Shown in pieces: positions 30,654 through 39,346 of a DNA stretch of 60,990 nucleotides; position 1 is the first letter of the stretch; each line of letters opens with the position of its first letter. The notes beneath the pieces were generated by a model. The model was not told the origin of the DNA. It did no database searches and was given only the letters and a program-made list of their open reading frames with translations. A program made the translations under genes and the position numbers. Source of the stretch: Bacteroidota bacterium. Lineage in GTDB: Bacteria > Bacteroidota > Ignavibacteria > Palsa-1295. The stretch is from positions 1-60,990 of the forward strand of contig JAJPIQ010000051.1 of the NCBI GenBank assembly GCA_021324685.1, read 5' to 3'.

Positions 30654-31667
30654 TTAAGAGATGGCTGGCGACCGCTCGGCAACATCCGCTGGAATGTGAC
30701 GTACTACGGTTTCTACGGTCAAACGTTCCATGCACGTGCAATGCTCGCAATTTGGACAGGAGCGGAGTGGCTCGGGCGAAAGATTGGTTGCTCGCGGTCC
30801 ACGAAAACCCCATCGCTCTTTGCTTAGGACCCTGCGGAGCGGAAAAAGCCCAATCGAAGGAGTCCCAAGTGCGGCTGCAAGGTGGCCCGGCCCGGTGCTC
30901 GAGGAGACAACGAGAGAAGCTTGTTTCAACAGCGCGGCCAGTTCGGGGAGCGGATGGTCTATAAAAAGATGGGCTCCCGGCAGTGACTTTTGAACGGCGT
31001 CGAGCCTCTCTCGTTCGACATTCATGCCCGTTAGTACGATTTCCAGCACTTTCGGAAGTCGTTTCGCCAGTTCAATAAAATGCGCCGCCGGCCATTCCAT
31101 CGCCGAGCCGCCGCTGCCGATATGAAGGACGGCATACCGAGCATGCTCCTGTAACTCCCTTCGAAGCCAGGATCGAACGGCGGCTTCTTCAGAAGATAAC
31201 AGCGTAAGCGATGGGAATGTTTTTAGGTCTGCCGCAAAGCCGATGTTCGAGAGCATCCTCATGTTGTATTCGGCTTCATGCCGTTCGGCCGTTTTCCGGT
31301 GATCCTTTATCCTCACGTTGAAAAGAAAAGAATACCATCGGTATGCCGTGCCCACGCGTTTGGGAACCCGCGCCAGGAACGCGGCAAGCGCCAATCGAAA
31401 TCGCGGACTCGGGAAAAAGACGGCGTCCGCCCTGGCCCCTCGAAATAATCCTATTTGCTCCACAATACTTTTCGTTGCGTCGAGCGTCATAATGGAATCC
31501 ACATCGGGACATCGTTCGACGATCGGGCGAGTATAGTTTCGGACCAGAAAGAGGACGTGAGCGGAGGGGAACTGCTCTTTAATAACGCGGGCCATCGGGA
31601 GCGTAAGGACCACATCTCCCAGGCGATCGGTACGAACGATGAGGAACCGGCTTCCTTCATCCTTCAT
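30654..31667 (-). CDS. Glycosyltransferase family 9 (heptosyltransferase-like)
   Basis: 337 residues from the ATG at 31665-31667; an upstream ATG (31671-31673) and a GTG at 31682 are also in frame, but the latter would start only three bases from the tRNA. The Rossmann start Phe-Leu-Ile-Val-Arg-Thr-Asp-Arg-Leu-Gly-Asp-Val-Val-Leu-Thr-Leu-Pro is typical of GT9, as is Ser-Thr-Gly-Pro-Gly-His-Leu-Ala-Ala-Ala-Leu-Gly-Thr-Pro near residue 265. GT9 enzymes transfer heptose (or similar sugars) from ADP-heptose onto the LPS inner core at the cytoplasmic face. A cluster of Cys at the C-terminus (Cys-Pro-Asn-Cys-Glu-His-Cys) is unusual but seen in some relatives. Confidence 0.88.
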   Translation of the reverse strand: MKDEGSRFLIVRTDRLGDVVLTLPMARVIKEQFPSAHVLFLVRNYTRPIVERCPDVDSIMTLDATKSIVEQIGLFRGARADAVFFPSPRFRLALAAFLARVPKRVGTAYRWYSFLFNVRIKDHRKTAERHEAEYNMRMLSNIGFAADLKTFPSLTLLSSEEAAVRSWLRRELQEHARYAVLHIGSGGSAMEWPAAHFIELAKRLPKVLEIVLTGMNVERERLDAVQKSLPGAHLFIDHPLPELAALLKQASLVVSSSTGPGHLAAALGTPSIGLFPLRRVLSKERWGFRGPRATNLSPEPLRSCPNCEHCTCMERLTVETVVRHIPADVAERSPAIS

Positions 31668-31684
31668 CTGCATCCTTGTCACAG

Positions 31685-31756
<72 letters not shown>

Positions 31757-31801
31757 AGCGTGCGCCGGTGCGATCTCAAGCCCATGGCGCGGCACTAAAA
31801 G

Positions 31802-31844
31802 CCAGCTATCAGGAGAATTGTTTCCAGCTATCAGGAGAATTGTT
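31802..31844 (+). repeat. 21-base direct repeat in tandem, period 22
   Basis: A 21-base unit starting CCAGCTATCAGGAGAATTG is found at 31802-31822 and again, unchanged, at 31824-31844. The copies lie between the tRNA 5' end and the phosphatase gene stop. A duplication of recent origin; no gene overlaps it. Confidence 0.9.
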
Positions 31845-31874
31845 ACCAGAATTCGAACAAGAGAGCAAGGCCCA

Positions 31875-31897
31875 GACGCGTGGCTCAACGAGCCACG
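31875..31897. terminator. Perfect 10-base-pair hairpin downstream of the phosphatase gene
   Basis: CGCGTGGCTC (31875-31884) and GAGCCACGCG (31888-31897) form an uninterrupted stem with a three-base loop, 31 bases past the stop codon of the minus-strand phosphatase gene. There is no T-tract on either side, so factor-independent termination is not assured; transcript 3' end protection is an alternative. Confidence 0.5.
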
Positions 31898-31928
31898 CGA
31901 TACGAAAAATGACCTGCGCCCGGGCCGC

Positions 31929-32456
31929 TTATTTTACTTTCGTAAGGGAGGCCTGAACCGTTCCCGAAGCGGTCGTGTCCTTTATCCCCAATGCGGTCCG
32001 TACGGCGACCATCCGGTGCTCGCCCAAATAACAGTGCAGATACGTTTTATCCCCCTGTGCGTCGTGCTCGAGTGAGTCGATCGTATGCGCGGCTCCCTGA
32101 ACGTGCGCATCGTAATAAGACCCGAAGCGCTGCCCCATGATGCTCGCGACCGGAAAATCGAGGAATCGGATCCCGACTCGCTTTGCATTCGCTTCTTCGC
32201 GGTTGAGAAGGATCCGTTCATACGGGATCTTTGGATCGAGCAGACTGATGTCTGTGGTCACACCTTGTGCCTTAAGCTCATCGAAATTGGCAGCCGTGGG
32301 GTACGGCCCGGTGAGGATCCGTTCGTTTAATTGCTTGACCGGCGCCCGGTAGAGCTTCGTCAGCGGATTATCGGGTGTAATAAGCACCCATCCGATAAAG
32401 AATGTGAGAAATGCCCAGCCGGCGATACCGGCCCATAAGAATTTTTTGCGTCCCAT
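31929..32456 (-). CDS. Membrane-anchored Cys-based phosphatase (PTP/DSP-like)
   Basis: 175 residues from the ATG at 32454-32456; a GTG nine codons earlier is in frame but less likely. One membrane segment (about residues 8-26) with a basic start suggests an inner-membrane anchor with the catalytic part outside the cytoplasm. The soluble part has the Ile-Leu-Thr-Gly-Pro-Tyr-Pro-Thr start of prokaryotic dual-specificity-like phosphatases, and the P-loop His-Cys-Tyr-Leu-Gly-Glu-His-Arg (HCX5R) with nucleophile Cys142 and Arg148. The general acid Asp is probably in the Phe-Leu-Asp-Phe-Pro segment near residue 100. Substrate unknown: a phosphoprotein, phospholipid or sugar phosphate is possible. 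Confidence 0.72.
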   Translation of the reverse strand: MGRKKFLWAGIAGWAFLTFFIGWVLITPDNPLTKLYRAPVKQLNERILTGPYPTAANFDELKAQGVTTDISLLDPKIPYERILLNREEANAKRVGIRFLDFPVASIMGQRFGSYYDAHVQGAAHTIDSLEHDAQGDKTYLHCYLGEHRMVAVRTALGIKDTTASGTVQASLTKVK

Positions 32457-32547
32457 AGCAAAGCCTATCGACAAGGACCGCACCAGTCGAGCTACATAAA
32501 TTTTTCATAATGGCTTTCGATGGAAAAGACCCGGGAAAGGCTCTTCC

Positions 32548-33168
32548 TTACCCCAAAAACTTATTCTGTTCCTTTTGGAGCTCTTTGATGAGATATTTCA
32601 GGCGAGGATTATGGGAACCGCTGGCGAGGGGAAAGTAATGTTCCTGGGTCTCCATGATGTATTTGATGGGATTCTTTTTTACGTTGAATTCGAGGCAGCG
32701 GTACGTATCGAGCCGGTCGGCCAGCTTGAGCATGCGGGCGTCCTCGCTGGCGGCCTGGAGTTTTTCGATATATTCTTTTTCGACCCATTCTTTCATCGGG
32801 CCTTCGGCCTTGATGTCCTTCGTCAGTTTCTGGACCAGGTAACTGGTGTAGGAACCGAAATTCAGTTCCAGGATTTCGGGAGTGAGCACATGGGAATCTT
32901 CGAGCGTATCGTGGAGCAAGGCCGCGCAGAGGATATTCGGGTCGGTATGGTTCAATTCGATGAGCATGATCCTCGCCACGCGGCTCGGATGCCAGAAGTA
33001 CGGGGTCCCATCGAGACGTTTTTGGAACTCATGAACCGACTCGGCCATATCGTACGCATCGAGCACGCGCCCCACTCCGACCGGATCGATATCCCGGTCG
33101 CGCAACAGCCGTTCGAGCTCGTTGCGGCTGAAATAGGTCTCGTTATATTTTGAGTGCGGTATCTCCAT
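32548..33168 (-). CDS. HD-domain protein like the (p)ppGpp hydrolase part of RelA/SpoT
   Basis: 206 residues. The HD motifs match stand-alone alarmone hydrolases (MESH1-like): Tyr-Phe-Trp-His-Pro (His60), Leu-Leu-His-Asp-Thr-Leu-Glu-Asp (His86, Asp87, Glu90, Asp91) and Lys-Leu-Ala-Asp-Arg (Asp151). No synthetase or TGS domain follows, so it would only break down ppGpp to GDP or GTP and pyrophosphate, if that is its substrate. The helix after Asp151 differs from the usual Arg-Leu-His-Asn-Met pattern (Arg-Leu-Asp-Thr-Tyr), leaving room for another nucleotide substrate. It lies 50 bases after ychF on the same strand. Confidence 0.75.
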   Translation of the reverse strand: MEIPHSKYNETYFSRNELERLLRDRDIDPVGVGRVLDAYDMAESVHEFQKRLDGTPYFWHPSRVARIMLIELNHTDPNILCAALLHDTLEDSHVLTPEILELNFGSYTSYLVQKLTKDIKAEGPMKEWVEKEYIEKLQAASEDARMLKLADRLDTYRCLEFNVKKNPIKYIMETQEHYFPLASGSHNPRLKYLIKELQKEQNKFLG

Positions 33169-33218
33169 GATCGATTCCCACGACGTGAAGAGTCGGGGAA
33201 AATCCTGTACGTTAAAGT

Positions 33219-34319
33219 CTATACGTTAAAGCGAAAATGCATCACGTCCCCATCCTCAACAACATATTCTCGGCCTTCGCTTCGCAAAAGTCCGGCCTCG
33301 CGGACGGCAGCTTCGGATTTTAGCTGAATAAAATCGCGGAATTTCATCACTTCCGCGCGAATGAAGCCTTTTTCGAAATCGGTGTGGATCACACCGGCCG
33401 CCTCCGGAGCTTTTGCGCCTTTGCGCACGGTCCATGCCCGGACCTCCTTCGGTCCCGCGGTAAAGTATGTTTGAAGCCCGAGCAGGTCGTACGCGGCGCG
33501 AACGAGCGCGTGGAGTCCCGGCTCGTTCAAGCCAAGATCGCGAAGGAAGTGGGCGCGTTCTTCTTCGGGCAGTTCGATCAGTTCCATCTCGATCTTGGCG
33601 CAAATGGGAACCATGCGCGCGCCCTCTTTTTCAGCGATCGCGCGGACCGTGGCGATATACGCATTGCCATGAATGACGCCGTTCTCGTCCGAGTTCGCGA
33701 CATAGAGCACCGGTTTTGCGGTGAGCAGGTGCATATCGCGGAGCCAGAGTTCTTCCTCTTCGTTCGTCCGCGGAAAATATCTCGCGAGGCGGCCCTGGGT
33801 CAGGTGTTCGCGCAGGTGGACGTAAAAATCGGCTTCGGCGCGCGCTTTGGCGTCGCCCGTCTTTCCTTTGCGCTGGGCCGCATCGAGCTTTTTATCGAGC
33901 GTTTCGAGGTCCTTTAATATAAGTTCCGTTTCGATCACTTCGATATCGCGCCTGGGATCGACCGTGCCGTCGACATGGATCACGTTCGGATCGTCGAAGC
34001 ACCGCACGACATGGGCGATCGCATCGACGTCGCGAATGTGCGCAAGAAATTGGTTACCAAGTCCCTCGCCCTGCGCGGCGCCTTTGACCAGGCCCGCGAT
34101 ATCGACGAATTCGATCGTCGCCGGGACCTCGCGCGCCGGATTTACGATGGACGTTAGTTGTTTGACGCGCTCGTCCGGTACGGGGACGATGCCCGTGTTC
34201 GGTTCGATCGTACAAAAGGGATAATTTTCGGCCGCCGCCTGGCTGCTGGCCGTGATCGCATTAAAAAGCGTCGATTTGCCGACGTTTGGAAGTCCTACAA
34301 TACCACACCGAATTCCCAT
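33219..34319 (-). CDS. ychF: Obg-like ATPase YchF
   Basis: 366 residues, the standard length. A universally conserved P-loop ATPase that binds ribosomes and affects stress responses. Walker A is Gly-Leu-Pro-Asn-Val-Gly-Lys-Ser-Thr (about 9-17), followed by [10 protein letters not shown] and Asp-Ile-Ala-Gly-Leu-Val-Lys-Gly-Ala. The nucleotide-specifying motif is Asn-Ser-Asp-Glu instead of the GTPase Asn-Lys-x-Asp, as expected for an ATP-binding member. The C-terminal TGS domain ends [11 protein letters not shown]. It is followed by an alarmone hydrolase-like gene. Confidence 0.97.
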   Translation of the reverse strand: MGIRCGIVGLPNVGKSTLFNAITASSQAAAENYPFCTIEPNTGIVPVPDERVKQLTSIVNPAREVPATIEFVDIAGLVKGAAQGEGLGNQFLAHIRDVDAIAHVVRCFDDPNVIHVDGTVDPRRDIEVIETELILKDLETLDKKLDAAQRKGKTGDAKARAEADFYVHLREHLTQGRLARYFPRTNEEEELWLRDMHLLTAKPVLYVANSDENGVIHGNAYIATVRAIAEKEGARMVPICAKIEMELIELPEEERAHFLRDLGLNEPGLHALVRAAYDLLGLQTYFTAGPKEVRAWTVRKGAKAPEAAGVIHTDFEKGFIRAEVMKFRDFIQLKSEAAVREAGLLRSEGREYVVEDGDVMHFRFNV

Positions 34320-34375
34320 ATCGTTTTTATCTGCTCAGAATTGGCCCCGAAAGGGTAAGACAGGGCGATTCGTTC

Positions 34376-34918
34376 CTATTTTCCCGCTTTCGGCACTCGG
34401 ACCGGGTCCGGACCCGGCGTTGACATAGGATGCGGTGCGGTAAGGTTGATACTGTAGAGCCGGCCGCGGTCGGTCGTCGTGAGCGTTAATTCTTCACTTC
34501 CGGAATCCCATGTAACGATGCGATAGACGTTGTGATACTGGTCGCTCGGTTTGCCAAGCAGCGTTGTAATGCTCGCAATCATTTTTTGGACGATGCGGTC
34601 ATTCTCCTCCGGGGTTCGCTCCTCCGAGACAAAACTGATTTGCGTAACCGTATTCTGATTTACATTGACTTTGACCTGGCCGGAATCGGACAAATAGGCA
34701 CCGCGAAACGCGATGATATTCGCTCCGTCTTCGCCATTCCAGAGCACGGTATCGAGCGGCGCGTGCGAATGGAGAATGATCTCTCGTGTAATCATTCCCG
34801 GTTGCAGTCCGTGAATATCCAGCGGTTTTTTTTGCTGAGCGTGCAGAGTCGGAACCATCGCTGCGACCAACGTCGCAATGAAAAAGCCCTTAAATAAAAA
34901 TTTCAAACCTTTTATCAT
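34376..34918 (-). CDS. Exported protein of unknown function
   Basis: 180 residues. A clear signal peptide (about residues 1-28, ending Leu-His-Ala-Gln) predicts a periplasmic or outer-membrane-associated protein. The mature part is beta-rich with no domain I recognise; it has no Cys and ends in a Pro-rich tail (Ser-Thr-Pro-Gly-Pro-Asp-Pro-Val-Arg-Val-Pro). It starts 21 bases after the stop of the next upstream minus-strand gene, so they are probably co-transcribed, and is 56 bases ahead of ychF. Confidence 0.7.
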   Translation of the reverse strand: MIKGLKFLFKGFFIATLVAAMVPTLHAQQKKPLDIHGLQPGMITREIILHSHAPLDTVLWNGEDGANIIAFRGAYLSDSGQVKVNVNQNTVTQISFVSEERTPEENDRIVQKMIASITTLLGKPSDQYHNVYRIVTWDSGSEELTLTTTDRGRLYSINLTAPHPMSTPGPDPVRVPKAGK

Positions 34919-34939
34919 TCTATTTTATCGTCCTGTTCC

Positions 34940-35941
34940 TTAGGGTTCAGACAATTTAAAGCTTCTCGCGATGGCCTGATAATATTGGAATTGCAGTTGC
35001 TGGTTCGGTTCGTCGAGCGGAGCGAGCATGAGGAGGATGGCGCGGGGAGTGAGGAATGCCGCCACGTAATCGAGCGAGCTGTCCGCATTTTTCGAAACGA
35101 ATTCATATCCCGCCCGGATATACCGGCGCGTCGACGTATCGGCCATCTGAAAATCGCCGATGCTCCGCGTCGCAATCCCATGGGAACCGAAGGCCATCTC
35201 CGCTTTCTGCTTAAAATTCTTCCAGGAGGCGGAGTCGATCACACCGACCATTGCTGGTCGCATCGTGAGCGACATTGCGAGCGTTCCGGGGTGCGAAGGA
35301 TCGCGAAAGACAAGGGCATACGTCATGCTCGAGTCGAGCGTTTCCGTCGACGCCCAACCGGGGTTCGTTTCCAGGGAGAAGGGAAGGAGCGATGGGGAAA
35401 ATCTCCGGCGTAAGGTCGGATTCGACATACCGGCGGTCGGGTCGTGGACGTACGTGAGTTTTGCCGGTTTGTAGCCAGCGACATTCATGTCGTAAGCGAG
35501 CGGTCGCGAATCGAGAAGCTTCCTGCCTTTTTTCGACCACACGTCGACGAACACGAAATACTCGGTCTTTGGGAACGTAAGCATGAAGAGCGGCTCCGGA
35601 GATTCGTATCCTAAGAGCGAATCGCCGGCCGAGAACGTCGGTCCGTCCACGGTATCTTCTTTAATTCCCAGCATGCCGAGTTCCGGAAATCGGACGACGA
35701 TCCGGACGCGCGTGGTATCGCGGACCTGAAGGATCACGGTCGGATAGGGAAACGTGTTGGAGCTATCGCCTTCCGAACTGCCGAGCCCCGCGATGCGGTA
35801 ATACGCGGTCGCCGCGAGCGCAGCCGTATCGGTCGTCGGCTTTTTTTTCGAATGCTTTGCGTGCGTTTGTGCGTGCGCCGCATAGGGAAAAACAAAGACG
35901 AAGGAAAGGAGGAGAAAAGCGCTCCAAAAAGCATTTTTCAT
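34940..35941 (-). CDS. Exported protein of unknown function
   Basis: 333 residues from the ATG at 35939-35941 (a second ATG three codons upstream is equally possible). The signal peptide ends Ala-Ala-His-Ala-Gln near residue 24, followed by a Lys/Thr-rich spacer. The first half has beta-sandwich character; the C-terminal third, ending Tyr-Gln-Ala-Ile-Ala-Arg-Ser-Phe-Lys-Leu, resembles PsbP/DcrB-like folds in which a final Phe-x-Leu strand follows a helix, but similarity is weak. It is divergent from the 1069-residue T9SS protein, with about 170 bases between starts. First gene of the minus-strand set that leads to ychF. Confidence 0.7.
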   Translation of the reverse strand: MKNAFWSAFLLLSFVFVFPYAAHAQTHAKHSKKKPTTDTAALAATAYYRIAGLGSSEGDSSNTFPYPTVILQVRDTTRVRIVVRFPELGMLGIKEDTVDGPTFSAGDSLLGYESPEPLFMLTFPKTEYFVFVDVWSKKGRKLLDSRPLAYDMNVAGYKPAKLTYVHDPTAGMSNPTLRRRFSPSLLPFSLETNPGWASTETLDSSMTYALVFRDPSHPGTLAMSLTMRPAMVGVIDSASWKNFKQKAEMAFGSHGIATRSIGDFQMADTSTRRYIRAGYEFVSKNADSSLDYVAAFLTPRAILLMLAPLDEPNQQLQFQYYQAIARSFKLSEP

Positions 35942-36013
35942 GTGTGGCATGCCGGTTCTTGCAACGCGCGGCTCGGCGCGAGGTTCCTAAGGAAAGCAGG
36001 TGCTATGCCAGAA

Positions 36014-36029
36014 ATGAACGATAGTTCAT
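36014..36029. promoter_or_regulatory. Inverted repeat between divergent genes, candidate operator
   Basis: ATGAAC (36014-36019), four bases, GTTCAT (36024-36029) form a 16-base dyad in the divergent promoter region between the exported-protein gene and the large T9SS gene. Half-sites and spacing are like those of many helix-turn-helix dimers, but no regulator gene is adjacent. Confidence 0.35.
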
Positions 36030-36110
36030 GCTGCCATGTAACGTTATCGAGCTATTTTATTTGTGAGGTTGCCGGTCCTGCGGCGTTTTATAGGTGCGCC
36101 ACGATTCATT

Positions 36111-39100
36111 ATGCGATTCCCCACCGCCAGGCAGAAGACTCTCGTTATAAGTACCATGGTGCTTGCGATGGCAACGTTGGCATCGCAGGCGATTGCAACC
36201 TGGAAGATCGTGTACACGCAGCCCTCTGGCCATGGGTTCCGAGCGTGCTTTTTCTTTAACGAATCGACCGGTTTTGCGGCAGGGGAACTTGCCGATGGCG
36301 TTTATAAGACCACCGATGGCGGGATGACCTGGACGCCGACAAAACTACCTCCGTATCCGGACGGTGTACAGCCCACAGAGCACATTACGCAAATCCTGAT
36401 GACCGATGCCACGCATGGCTGGCTGACCTGCGAACCGCTCTATCATTCGATCAATGGAAAGCTCGCCAGTATTGCATTGTACCGAACGACCGATGCAGGC
36501 GCTTCCTGGCAACCGGTCCTGGCCGATAGTGGATTTGCAGACGTCTATCAATCGCCGACGGCTCTTATCCTGTCCAGCCGAGAACTAAATTCAACTGGCT
36601 TCGTCTCGTACGATAACGGTACAACATTTTCTCGCGCGATTCCCGTGACCAACGGACTCGATTTTTCCGATAACCTGCACGGTGTGGCGACCGGTTTTGT
36701 CGAGCAGGACTGGTATCGAACGGCAGACGGTGGCCAGACATGGCTGCCAGTGAACCCGCTTGAAACAGTGGAGGCCTGGAGCGTCTATGCGGTCAAAGGA
36801 ACGGCAAACTTTTTCGCGGCCCCCGAAGGAGATTTTGTGAACCTGCCGCAGTCGGCCACGACCGTGTTGCGTTCTGCCGATTATGGGGCAACCTGGACAC
36901 GAATATTAAACCTTCCTTTTATGACGACCGGCCATCTGGCGGGTTTTGGCACTACCCTCTACGTCCAGGTCAATGACGATCCCGCGGAAGCAAAGACGAA
37001 CGCCGGATATACCGGAATGTACCGTTCGAAAGATGGCGGTCTTACCTGGGCAAAGATCGGAGGGCCTGCAAACTTATATGACACCCGCTTTGCCGTACTT
37101 GGGTGCCGCGGTGAAGTTATTTACGCATTCGATGATAACGGGCACATCTGGAAAACCACGGATGGCGGCGATGGCTCGCTGCCGCAATTTACGTTGCCGG
37201 CCGCCGTTCTAAATATTGATTCGATCGATATTTGCCGCCCGCGCGATACCGTCGTCCTGCTCAAGAACTTAGGATGCGATACGGTCCTCGTCGACAATGC
37301 GATCGTTCCCGTTTCGCCATCGCTCACGGTCGTGGATCCGGCGACCGGGGAGACTCCCGTCTATCCGATTACAATTCCGCCCGACTCGAACGGGAAGCTC
37401 GAGCTTATTCTTACATCGACACAGGCCGGGCCGTATGCGACGCATATCGTGCTGCAGGTCGAGCGCGAGGGAATTATAAGTTACGATACGATCGCGGTCA
37501 ATTCCGCGCTCCGGCTTTATGATCCACTCCGAGCCGAATCGGGTTTGTCCTACGATTCGACGTCGCTGTGTGCCAGCCGCGATACGACGTTCACACTCGT
37601 GAACGATAGCTGTTTTACCGTGCAAATCGTGAGTTCTCAACTGAAGAGCGGCTCGAATTTTCTGATCGATACGCCCTGGAAGAACGATTCGATCCCGGCC
37701 TACGCGAAAAAATCGATCTCGATTCTTTTCGCTCCGAACCAGACGGGGAAGATCTCGGACTCGCTCGTGCTGAACGTCCTCATCCTGGGGGAACCGATGC
37801 GTCTGACGTTCCCGCTCAATGGCATCGGCCGGCCGGACAGCCCGCAGCTTGTGATGGCGGATCGGTTCGGAATGCCGCTGCCGAGCAAGATCGAGTTCGA
37901 TACCATGACCCGCTGCCAGGACTCCATCTTCGCCTTTACCATCTTCGAACGCGGCTGCGATTCGCTCTATTCGGAATTCGAATGGCTCGATTCCACACAA
38001 AAGGCATTGCCTCCGACTTCCGAATTCAAATGGTTCACCCCGTTCACGCGATGGCTTACGCAAAATGCAACGCCGGTGGACGCCGGTATCGAAGTGATTC
38101 CCACCACCGCAGAAGGCGATTACACGGGATACCTTCGGATCAGCGACAGCGTAAAAGGAAGCATTGCGAAATTCGTGCGAATGATCCCGTATCACGTCTT
38201 CATCAAACCGGGCTCGAAACGGCTTTTGCTCGATTCGTCGCTCCGCAATTTCGATACGATTGCGTTTTGCGACGCTCGGGACACGATCATCGAACTGAAA
38301 AATCTGGGCTGCGATACACTCCATTTCTGGAATGCCAGTTTTTCCGGAACGAATTTTATATTCCCCAATGGGTTAAAATTGCCGTTTGTTATTACCCCGT
38401 ACGATTCTGTTCCGATCGAGATTGAATATCTTCCCAACGTAAGCCGGGGCGTGTTCGATACGCTTACATTTTTCTCGGACGACGATTCCGAGCAGATCCG
38501 AACGGTCCCGCTCACGGGATATGCGACGCCGACCGATACGGTCCGTTTTCGCGTCGTCGCCTCCAATATTTCGGTGGCGCCCGGCGATACTTCGACGGTG
38601 ATCATCTATTCGAGCGGGAGTTTTAACGCTCCGGGCCTGACATCGATCGGGATCGAACTGGCGTATAATGCGGACGTGATGGAACCTTTCAATATGACCG
38701 GTGCCCATTCTGGAATTGCGGGTGCGGCCGTCATTCCGGCGGCTGAAATTCCGACGGGAAGTAAAACACACTATTGGCCGCTCACCATCACGGGGGCCAA
38801 TATGAACTTCGATTCCACGGTCGCATTGCTTTCGGCACAGTTTCGAATTATGCTGTCCGATTCGCTCTCGACCGATTTTAGGATCCAGAGCATTACGCTG
38901 AATAACAGTAATATTCAGTTCAATAAATGCCTATTGGGAGCCGTGTCGGACTCCGGGACGATCGGCCTGAAACTCTATTGCGGAGATTCGCTGATGTACG
39001 AGGTCATGCGGTTTGGAAAAGTGTTTTCACCTTCGGACGGCATTGCACCGGAACCCATTTCGGCCCATCCTAATCCGCTCATGAACGGCTCACCGCTCAC

Positions 39101-39320
39101 GATCCCATTTCGCGCATTGCGTCCCGCCCAGATCGAACTCGACATCACGGACGTCACCGGTCGCACGGTCTATTCGAGCCTTCAGGAAGTGACCGAGGCA
39201 GGGGAGTCCGCTTTTTCTGTTCCCGCACCATCGCTGGCCAGCGGAGCGTATCATTATCGTATTTATACGGTCGATGGCGGGCGCGCTGCGATCGCCGGCA
39301 ACTTCGTGGTGCTGAATTAG
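36111..39320 (+). CDS. Large secreted protein: Asp-box propeller, four paired-Cys repeats, cohesin-like and T9SS domains
   Basis: 1069 residues from the ATG at 36111, which opens a signal peptide. Residues about 25-350 contain several Thr-Asp-Gly-Gly-x-Thr-Trp motifs, the Asp-box/Ycf48-like signature of a beta propeller. From about 372 to 800 come four Ig-like repeats of 111-118 residues, each with a Cys-x-x-Arg-Asp-Thr-like motif and a second Cys in Leu-Gly-Cys-Asp-Thr-Leu or a variant. A cohesin-like region (about 810-960, Ala-Pro-Gly-Asp-Thr) and a PNP-type T9SS sorting domain (from about 983) finish the protein. Likely a surface or secreted binding protein; the ligand is unknown. Confidence 0.85.
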   Translation: MRFPTARQKTLVISTMVLAMATLASQAIATWKIVYTQPSGHGFRACFFFNESTGFAAGELADGVYKTTDGGMTWTPTKLPPYPDGVQPTEHITQILMTDATHGWLTCEPLYHSINGKLASIALYRTTDAGASWQPVLADSGFADVYQSPTALILSSRELNSTGFVSYDNGTTFSRAIPVTNGLDFSDNLHGVATGFVEQDWYRTADGGQTWLPVNPLETVEAWSVYAVKGTANFFAAPEGDFVNLPQSATTVLRSADYGATWTRILNLPFMTTGHLAGFGTTLYVQVNDDPAEAKTNAGYTGMYRSKDGGLTWAKIGGPANLYDTRFAVLGCRGEVIYAFDDNGHIWKTTDGGDGSLPQFTLPAAVLNIDSIDICRPRDTVVLLKNLGCDTVLVDNAIVPVSPSLTVVDPATGETPVYPITIPPDSNGKLELILTSTQAGPYATHIVLQVEREGIISYDTIAVNSALRLYDPLRAESGLSYDSTSLCASRDTTFTLVNDSCFTVQIVSSQLKSGSNFLIDTPWKNDSIPAYAKKSISILFAPNQTGKISDSLVLNVLILGEPMRLTFPLNGIGRPDSPQLVMADRFGMPLPSKIEFDTMTRCQDSIFAFTIFERGCDSLYSEFEWLDSTQKALPPTSEFKWFTPFTRWLTQNATPVDAGIEVIPTTAEGDYTGYLRISDSVKGSIAKFVRMIPYHVFIKPGSKRLLLDSSLRNFDTIAFCDARDTIIELKNLGCDTLHFWNASFSGTNFIFPNGLKLPFVITPYDSVPIEIEYLPNVSRGVFDTLTFFSDDDSEQIRTVPLTGYATPTDTVRFRVVASNISVAPGDTSTVIIYSSGSFNAPGLTSIGIELAYNADVMEPFNMTGAHSGIAGAAVIPAAEIPTGSKTHYWPLTITGANMNFDSTVALLSAQFRIMLSDSLSTDFRIQSITLNNSNIQFNKCLLGAVSDSGTIGLKLYCGDSLMYEVMRFGKVFSPSDGIAPEPISAHPNPLMNGSPLTIPFRALRPAQIELDITDVTGRTVYSSLQEVTEAGESAFSVPAPSLASGAYHYRIYTVDGGRAAIAGNFVVLN

Positions 39321-39346
39321 TGCACGGCAAATTTGGGGGCGGTGAA

